Shown here one piece after another: positions 57,190 through 64,000 of a stretch of 64,000 nt of DNA. Made by a program: the position numbers and the translations under genes. Each line of letters starts with the position of its first letter. The first letter of the stretch is position 1. Below the pieces are notes generated by a model. The model made no database searches. It was not told the DNA's origin and saw only the letters and a list, made by a program, of their open reading frames with translations. Source of the DNA: Chrysopilus asiliformis (Eukaryota > Arthropoda > Insecta > Diptera > Rhagionidae). The stretch is from the NCBI GenBank assembly GCA_964034945.1, contig OZ035960.1, positions 70,452,994 to 70,516,993 on the forward strand, written 5' to 3'.

Positions 57190-58051
57190 ATGTCAATTTT
57201 GTCTAAAAACCGTAAAGTAAATACTAAATTTGTCAATATGTCATAAAAGGATATCAATAAGTCCCGCAAACATTTCCGAAGTCTTTTTTGGTTTTCAGCT
57301 GTCGAAAAGTTACATTCAGTTGTTGAATTTCTAAATTCACTAATAAACTGAGGCCACTCCAATGGCTCCCCTAAATTCACTAATAAACTGAGGCCACTCC
57401 AATGACAATAAAATGTTTGAGTAATTTTGTGTTGTCTCGCTCAGATTGTTGTCGCGGTGTTTTGACGTCATCACAAACCAAATCTTCAACATTGTTTTGA
57501 TTGAAAAAACTCTCACCTAGTCGAATGTTTCGATGCTCCTCAACCCACTTCCTGGCGTCGCCCGTTCTTGTCACAAATGCGCTGTCGCAGCTTTCTTCAA
57601 AACTGCTGTCATTCAATTCCTCTTGGGCCTTGGCTAGCTCGATGCACTTCTGTACCTCCAGCTCCTTCTCCCTTAATTCGCGTTGTTTTTTCAGGAATTC
57701 TAGCTCGATTTCCAATTGTCGTCGATGCAAAACTTGCGCATTTGTTTTTACCGATCTGTTTTTTGAGCTTCTATTGGACTTAATTGAAAGGGGCTGCGTG
57801 TTAATAGTCCCGGCATTTCTATAGTCAGTCTCTGCTTGTGGCAATGGATCAGTTGCTGCTTTCCGTTTCGTCGGTATGTCCCTTAAACTTCCGGTCGGCT
57901 TCTTGTCAATGGTTTCGGCATTTACTTGGTCAGTTTCTGTCTTTGGCGATTGACCGGTTGGCACTTCCGATCTGGCAGTATCGGCCTGTCGAGACATCAA
58001 GCGTTCACTTCTTCTGACTGGCGGTTGAAGAGACTTTGAAACGTTTGACAT
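57190..58051 (-). pseudogene. gag: BEL Gag, broken by a 40-bp tandem duplication
   Basis: It starts MSNVSKSLQPPVRRSER. A charged helical stretch follows (LEIELEFLKKQRELREKELE), then the DUF1759-type block (EPLEWPQFISEFRNSTTECN, ENQKRLRKCLRDLL). The sequence 57331-57370 is repeated at 57371-57404, which adds 40 bp and shifts the frame. Some gag sequence after RDLL also seems to be deleted. Confidence 0.85.
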
Positions 58052-58177
58052 CTATATGTTTTTGACTGTCTTTTGGAAAATATTTGAGGTTATGATTGCC
58101 TCGTGTTGGCTTGACTGTTTCGTTGGCTGGTTTAACCTCAACAACTTCCTGTATTCTCCAAGGGCTGACTTCTTTTT

Positions 58178-58189
58178 CTCGAAGGACCA
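58178..58189 (-). other. BEL primer-binding site
   Basis: TGGTCCTTCGAG on the minus strand, 6 nt after the 5' LTR. This is the common start of BEL/Pao primer sites. Confidence 0.75.
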
Positions 58190-58195
58190 GAATTA

Positions 58196-58490
58196 TGTAG
58201 CGGAACTCACCTAAATTGAATAAGTTTATCCGGCTTGAAGAACCCGAAATAATGATACAAATTTTGATGAATTCAAATTGATGTTGTATTGGTTTATTAA
58301 AATAAAATTCTCAATACAAATATTTAGAATCTTGTTTGTCTTCTTGACAACCGAAAACTCAACCAAAATATTTTAAAGCGAAACGAAAAGTGCTAACGAA
58401 AATAATGACTAATGAATCTTCTTCTTCTTTTTAGTATTGCCACAGTGGCTTTTTTTCCCTTCGATACCCGTCAAACAAAAAACCTCAACA
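58196..58490 (-). repeat. BEL 5' LTR
   Basis: 295 bp, near-identical to the 3' LTR at 27926-28221. GATAG target duplication at 58491-58495. Confidence 0.92.
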
Positions 58491-58626
58491 GATAGGTCCA
58501 CGTTAACGTGATGACATCATAGGAACAACATAATACATTAACATAGAAATTGTTAATTTTAGTTCGTATCCCTCTAACATTTTGATAATAGAGGGCTAGT
58601 TCTATGCACCAAATTGTGAAAAGAAC

Positions 58627-60620
58627 GATGCACGATTTAGCCCCCCTAGACTAACTTTTGTGTAGTTTTCACTTTGGTTGAGAACTTTTTGGAAAGACAC
58701 AGTCTCTAGTTTCATCCATAGGCTTATGTTACACACAGCAACTTTAAGCGGCGACTTTTCTTAAGTATAGGCGCGAGAAGTGAGGGAAGCGGTGGCTAAT
58801 GTCGCCAGTTCCGAAAGTAGAAACAAGGCGACAAAATACGCACACAAGCACAAAATCACAAAGTACGGGTTCGTTCTTCAAACAACTTCACACATACATG
58901 AAACACTCACTGTGTAATATACAGAAGTTTCCGGCAACTTATCTCCGCGTGTAGCACAAACGAGCAACTTTTTGTATCGTGTATCGGTTTAAAGTTGCCG
59001 TGTTAGACAAGTTGCCGGAAACTTCTATATATTACACAGTGAGTGTTTCATGTGTGTGTGAAGTTGTTTGAAAAACGAACCCGTACTTTGTGATTTTGTG
59101 CTTGTGTGCGTATTTTGTCGCCTTGTTTCTACTTTCGGAACTGGCGACATTAGCCACCTCTTCCCTCACTTCTCGCGCCTATACTTAAGAAAAGTCGCCG
59201 CTTAAAGTTGCCGTGTGTAACATAGGCCTATGGCGTCAAGAACCACCGGATTACAGGGGGATGGTGAGGGGTTAACGAACTTGCACGGGAATGCATGCAT
59301 AATTTCTGTGAAAAATCACGAGAAAGTTCGTTAACTCCTCACCATCCCCCTGCAATCCTGTGGCTCTTGAAGCCATATATAGATGGGCGAAATTTTACTT
59401 TAGGGGCGCGGTTGACTAGGATCTTCATATTTTTTTCCTAGCTTTATGGGGTCAAATGGATTTAAAAAATAAAAAAAAATTTAGTCGCTCGGCCATAGGG
59501 GGGAGCCGGGAGCCCCCCAAAGTTTGTTCGCAAAAACTACAAACGGCTATGATTTGTTTGTTTTTTGATCGATTTTAAAACTGTAAACGCCAAAAGGTGT
59601 CCCTCAAAGAGTTCTTTCCAAAAAGTTTTTGTTTGCCCCCACCCAATATAAAATACGCCTACGGCACTGAAAACAAAAAAAATTCTCTAAAATGTATTTT
59701 TTTGGACTCCGGAGCTCTCAAAATGCATTTTGAGCCACTTTTGTATTTTTGGGGTCAGTGACCCCCCTAACCCCCACCCAATGAAATGCGTTAATTTGAC
59801 ATTCAGAAGTCATACAAGGTATTTCTTTGGATTTAGGAAATCATAAAAAGGCGTTTTGGATGATTTATATATAATGTAGGTCCCGGTGCTCCGACTAGCT
59901 CCCCCAAGAGCGGCCAGGGGGGGGGGGGGGGGGGGGGGGCTGGCGGGCGGCGATGGCTGGGGCGATGGCTGGAGCGGTGGTAGTCGGAGCACCGTTACCT
60001 ACATTACATATAAATAATCGAACACGGCTTTTTATGAGTTCCTAAATCCAAAGAAAAACTTTGTATGACTTCTGAATGTCAAATTAACGCATTTCAGTGG
60101 GTGGGGGTTTGGGGGGTCACTGACCCCAAAAATACAAAAGTGGCTCAAAATGCATTTTGAGAGCTCCGGAGTCCAAAAAAATACATTTTAGAGAATTTTT
60201 TTGTTTTCAGTGCCGTAGGCGTATTTTGTATTGGGTGGGGGCAAACAAAAACTTTTTGGAAAGAACTCTTTGAGAGACACCTTTTGGCGTTTACAGTTTT
60301 AAAATCGGTCAAAAAACAAACAAATCATAGCCGTTTGTAGTTTTTGCGAACAAACTTTGGGGGGCTTCCGGCTCCCCCCTATGGCCGAGCGACTAAATTT
60401 TTTTTTATTTTTTAAATCCATTTGATCCTATAAAACTAGGAAAAAAATATGAAGATCCTAGTCAACCGCGCCCCTAAAGTAAACTTTAGCCTATAGATGA
60501 AACTAGAGACTGTGCCCTTTCCAAAAAGTCCAGTACCAAAGTGAAAACTACACGGGTTCAAAAGTTGACCCAGGGGCACGAAAAACGCTATTTCTTGCAT
60601 GGTTCTTTGTGTCCGCCACT
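58627..60620. repeat. Giant nested inverted-repeat complex
   Basis: Outer arms lie at 58651-58722 and 60490-60568 ('gtagttttcactttgg', 'agtctctagtttcatc'). Inside are three consecutive fold-backs: 58721-59230 (arms about 220 bp, loop 68 bp), 59229-59382 (arms about 55-60 bp) and 59379-60498 (arms about 520 bp, loop about 76 bp). The right end 'gtgtccgccactg' resembles a hAT-type terminus (CAGTGGCGGAC); the left end is not clearly matched. No ORF. Confidence 0.85.
59917..59939 (+). repeat. Run of 23 G at the palindrome centre
   Basis: An uninterrupted G tract lies in the loop of the largest fold-back, next to GGGCGATGGCTGG-like repeats. It could form a G-quadruplex. The run length in the assembly may be inexact. 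Confidence 0.7.
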
Positions 60621-60759
60621 GTTTGATTCATAAACTTTCAAGTGTAGCAAGAATAAGTTCATATAACGCAGGATCGAAAACCTCAAATGTGTATCTGTGA
60701 TTTTTCAACTATCCTAGTTAATAAAATTTATTAATTATGATAAATATTTCGAATTACAG

Positions 60760-60904
60760 AGGAAATATAAGATCATTGTGGATGGGTGTACTATGGGCTC
60801 TTACATCTGGGACCGGTGTTGCAGTTGCTTTACTACAAGGCTCTGCAGGTCCGTTAATTGGAGTTGCGATTTCCGCCTCATTATTGCCGCCAGTTGTAAA
60901 TTGT
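60760..60904 (+). CDS. Internal exon of a host gene with a DUF389 membrane domain
   Basis: The 145-bp exon is bounded by TTACAG (acceptor, 60754-60759) and GTAAGT (donor, 60905-60910). It encodes GNIRSLWMGVLWALTSGTGV, then two hydrophobic stretches with GPLIGVAISASLLPPVVN. The pattern (small residues, GVAIxASLLPP) is the signature of the DUF389 integral-membrane family, whose function is poorly known. It is the only non-mobile coding sequence I can support. I find no neighbouring exon in the window. The mobile elements to its left may lie in the preceding intron. Confidence 0.7.
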
Positions 60905-61640
60905 GTAAGTATAAAGGTATGTGTTTAACCATGGAATAATTTCTGTCTCATGGTTCTTACTCGACAATTACATCGGTTACATGGTCCAGAAGGTGTTTAT
61001 GGAGAAGTATTTAAGGACAGGCTGGAATTAAAAAAAAGGATTCCATTCTTTATTCTGAAAAAAAATTTACCCGTCTGTAAAGTTAAATCGGAATTGGTGT
61101 TGACGTTTTCGCGTTATGCCGAAACTATTTTGTGTTTAACCATTGAACCATTTCTGATTCATGGTTTATACTCGACCTTTTAGCATTGAATCCTATTAGA
61201 ATTTCTCGGCTTATACGGTCTGCAAAAACAAAAATAATACAACAAAATTATTATATTATTTTTGCGGATGTTTTCACATCCAAATTTCCCCGCAACAGGT
61301 CGGTCATGTCTGCCCTGAAAACCCACCAGGAGCCTGTTTCTGGTATGGAAGCTGGCTCACCGTAATCAGAGCCTGCTTTCCCAGCTTCCACGCAGGCTTA
61401 CAGGATTTTGGTGGAGTAAAACTCAATTCGAGTATTTATACTCCGATGCCACAAACCTTATGCGAATTATAAGGTTAAGGCAACATAGCTCCATCAAGCC
61501 AGAGCGAATAAACTATTTTGTGTTTAACCATTGAACCATTTCTGATTCATGGTTTATACTCGACCTTTTAGCATTGAATCCTATTAGAATTTCAGTTTTA
61601 TCGCACATATCGATGTATATCAAATTTACAGTCTCACTAA
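60905..61640. repeat. Intron sequence with an 84-bp exact direct repeat
   Basis: 61122-61205 and 61510-61593 are identical by my reading. A third imperfect copy of about 45 bp is at 60921-60965. They flank an unrelated 304-bp segment (61206-61509) that I do not recognise. The repeat has a palindromic core ('aaccattgaacc' with 'gattcatggttt'). A short open frame at 60950-61183 has no recognisable content. Confidence 0.65.
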
Positions 61641-61644
61641 TAAT

Positions 61645-62415
61645 AATAATAATAATAATAATTTTTTTTTTTTCGAGGCTGGGGAGGAAAATGTCTACAC
61701 AGACCCAAGCGGCGTCCCTGGCATGGGTACTGCGGGGTTCACGGAGTGCCCGTTGACCCGCTAAAAACCTGCCCCTTTCCCAGGATATGTGACATGGTCT
61801 GGAACTACGACGAATGCACTACTTCAGACCATGGTCATCCTGTATGTAAGGCATGCTTGAGCCTTAATCTGCTGCTGTTGTGCCTGCGTCCAGGCGCCTC
61901 TTTTTAGCACGGAGGACCATCTCGACGTACTTCGCAATGCTGGACCAGTTCTGCTCACTCCTCAGGAGCATGGTTACTGCTGTATCTGGCCTCCAGCTGC
62001 CACCAATCTGGGCTTGAAGGCGCTCTCGCTCGTTTTCCCAATAGGAGCACTCAAAGAACGTGTGCTCTGGACCATCTTCGTCGGCGTCACCATGTATGCA
62101 GCTCTGCTGTTGCTGTATTTTCATCCGGAATAGGTACGTGCCAAAGCAGCCGTGGCCGGAGAGTAGTAGTTTACCTCACCAAATTTCCTCTTTACCCACG
62201 TTTTCAGGTCGGGGATAAGTCGTGCTGTCCACCTTCCTGTCGTTTCGTTTTCCAGCGGTCTTGCCACAATTGCATGGTAAGCTCTCTAGCGTGCGTGTTG
62301 TCCTCGTCATTTGTTTGGCGACTTAGCCAGACCCGCCGTCGCTCCATGGCCATCAGGTCTACGGGGATAGAGCTGCTAATCACCAACACTGCTGCTGTCG
62401 AAACCGAACATTTCG
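61645..62415 (-). pseudogene. R1/LOA-like LINE, 3' end of ORF2
   Basis: The minus strand encodes, over three frames, GRWTARLIPDLKTWVKRKFG, LLSGHGCFGTYLFRMK and CIHGDADEDGPEHTFFECSY, the usual end of ORF2 in R1/LOA/Jockey-type LINEs (C-terminal CCHC-like finger). There are frame shifts near 62165 and 62220. The 3' UTR ends in poly-A followed by (ATT)n at 61640-61675. 5'-truncated and inactive. Confidence 0.85.
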
Positions 62416-62469
62416 TAGCGTCGTTATATTCTAACTTAATGCAAGCCTCTAGTATACTGTGCCTCTAGT

Positions 62470-62975
62470 CTATTCACCAAAAATTTAGAAACAAACTGAC
62501 AGCACTGAAGCATGAAGTCTTCTGGCAGCACTGAATTGTGCCAGACGTTTTTGTGTCAGACGCTTGGCTTTGGCTTTGTATAGTTGCCTTGAAATTAAGT
62601 TTTCTATACTTATTATCGACATGTCAAAGTCAGTTGTGTGGAAGTTTTTTAAAAGACTGGATATGCAAAATGTTTCGTCCAAATAATATGGCGAGAAAAT
62701 GTATAAGATTTCGGTATGTCCGTGTGCCATTTAAAAAGAAAACAGCTTTAAAAAAATTTTTTTTTACAGGATAGCGGAATTTAAATTTTTATGATTTTTA
62801 CGGTCCCTCGGTGCAATGAAGTTGCTTCCTTGCTTGTCCAAATGATTTTTTTCCATTTCGCACTGGCTCACGGCTTCAAAAAAAATTTCGATATATCGAT
62901 ATATCCGATATTGATATTTTTTTTGAATATCGATATATCGAATATCGATATATTTTTTCCATGTGAACATCCCTA
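62470..62975 (+). pseudogene. hAT fragment with BED-finger start
   Basis: At 62622 a frame starts MSKSVVWKFFKRLDMQN, as in N-terminal BED zinc fingers of hAT transposases, but the frame stops within 25 residues, before the cysteines. At 62885-62975 'cgatatatcgat' palindromes end in 'gaacatcccta', a hAT-type terminus like that of the MITE at 6817. An internally deleted relic; moderate support. Confidence 0.5.
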
Positions 62976-64000
62976 GTTTAACATAACAAAATACCCTAAA
63001 CAATGCTTTAATGTAGGCCTCATCTTATAACAGAGTTTCTGTTCGGATGTCACCACAAACTATCGAGTTTCATCGATTGCAAATTTGTTATCATGGCAGC
63101 AAGCCGATTTTCTAATTTGTACCCCCATAACCAAAATCCAAGACGTATCCACGTCAAAATATTCTAGCTAAAGAATGGTATAATAGGTGACCAACCCAAA
63201 TCACTGGATATGAGGCGTAGGACATAATCGAAATAGGCCGTAATATAATTCGCCAGAAAATGTTTGAACAGCACATGCAACCAAAAATCGACTTTTTTTT
63301 GCAAAATATCACAGAACAAAGTAAAATGAGACAGAAAATTTCTGAGCATCACTTAATTTTCTCACACAAAAAATCGAATTTTCTGTTTCGGAAAATATTA
63401 TAGAGCAAAATCAAATTAGCCAAAAAATTTCTGAACAGCATATCACTTTCTTATAATAACTACGACCTCCCGAAGAATTTTCAAAAATATCTAAAAAAAA
63501 GCAAGGTGTCTGTCTCGTGGAGACGGCCAGAAGACGTAGATCCGCCTTCAACGATCGCCAATAGATATTTAAGTAAGAAATTTTAGTGAAAAGGAAATTA
63601 AGGAAACAAATTTTTATTTAAAACATAACAAAAGCTATAATTGCCAATCTGGCAATTATTACAAATCCGTATGGTGATTTAAGTGAACGGCGAACAGTTG
63701 TATCAAAATTCCAATTTGAAAGTCAGACTTTCTATTTAGATTTTTTTAGAATTTTTTCCAATCGGATCTTGATGTATGGGAGTTTTATGTAGAATCATAT
63801 CCTAAATAACTTTTGTTCTTGCACTTTTTTGATAAGATGCACCGTTTTTGAGATATTCGGTTTCACCATACGGGTATAATAATTTTATTTATAATTGGTT
63901 TATGATAAGAGAAGTATGAAATAAATATCATACATACAGTGTTCAAACGCTCCCATTTCTAGTCTTTCGTTCAAATTAGTTATATAATGACGAATGTTTT
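62976..64000. repeat. Repeat mosaic at the window end
   Basis: 63240-63450 has three 75-bp units ('aaaatttctga.cagcac'). 63550-63880 is repeat R in reverse with its left neighbour ('aagtaagaaattttagtgaa', as at 23828) and an internal deletion that joins 'gagatattcg' to 'tttcaccatacggg'. Nothing recognised in 62976-63230 and 63890-64000. Confidence 0.6.

Larger units (their letters stand above)
27926..58490 (-). mobile_element. BEL/Pao LTR retrotransposon split by a 24.6-kb insertion
   Basis: The LTRs are 27926-28221 and 58196-58490 (TGTAGCGG..CTCAACA). The 5-bp TSD GATAG lies at 27921-27925 and 58491-58495, as is typical for BEL/Pao. Coding order on the minus strand is gag (58051), protease, [insertion 31856-56440], rest of protease, RT, RNase H and integrase to 28244. 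The interrupted protease region meets exactly at 56441 and 31855. I see two or so differences between the LTRs. Confidence 0.93.

Noticed and set aside
60950..61183. 77-residue frame after the DUF389 exon as a further exon
   Set aside because: It includes part of the 84-bp repeat and shows no DUF389-like or other recognisable content.

Overview
The window is animal DNA, most likely from an insect. It is AT-rich, has spliced genes, and consists almost entirely of transposable elements of insect type: Ty3/Gypsy, BEL/Pao, piggyBac, hAT, IS630/mariner, Helitron, an R1/LOA-like LINE and MITEs. I cannot name the species. The only host coding sequence I can support is one 145-bp exon with a DUF389 membrane-protein signature at 60760-60904 (+). 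Much of the window may therefore be intronic or intergenic repeat sequence next to that gene.

Left block (1-21106). A piggyBac relic (498-2136) and the repeats after it were tandemly duplicated as a unit of about 2.2 kb. A 15.4-kb Ty3/Gypsy element (Gypsy-1, 3438-18800, TSD ATCA) then inserted into the piggyBac part of the second unit. Gypsy-1 has LTRs of about 2.1 kb that have themselves been hit: the 5' LTR holds a 3-kb hAT element (6496-9491, 8-bp TSD) that carries a smaller hAT-type MITE and a non-autonomous Helitron, and the 3' LTR holds a TTAA-flanked MITE. Gag is open. Pol is open except for one amber codon beside an integrase catalytic Asp. Gag and pol are linked by an apparent -1 frameshift site.

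Middle block (21107-27925). It holds Helitron-associated repeats, a complete non-autonomous Helitron (22316-23821), a deleted BEL/Pao fragment, and a second piggyBac derivative (25630-27803) carrying a MITE with a 9-bp TSD.

Right block (27926-58490). This is one BEL/Pao element with LTRs of about 296 bp and a 5-bp TSD (GATAG). It is split by a 24.6-kb insertion (31856-56440) whose two outer edges are both Helitron termini. Inside are two copies of a satellite-bearing repeat unit (one with a 640-bp higher-order repeat), tRNA-like segments, an IS630/mariner relic, and a complete env-bearing Ty3/Gypsy provirus on the minus strand (Gypsy-2, 34508-46667, TSD AATT). The provirus has gag, protease, RT/RNase H, integrase and env, two LTRs that look identical to me, and four single-base frame breaks. 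A third piggyBac derivative sits in its 3' LTR at TTAA.

End block (58491-64000). It holds a nested series of very large inverted repeats with a run of 23 G, the DUF389 exon, an 84-bp exact direct repeat, an R1/LOA-like LINE 3' end, an orphan BED-finger hAT fragment and further dispersed repeats.

The genes do not form a pathway; the order of insertions is the main story. Exact filled and empty sites can be read for the hAT, the 3'-LTR MITE, Gypsy-1 and the piggyBac in Gypsy-2. Coordinates of element ends with stated TSDs are exact to my reading; diffuse repeats are approximate.
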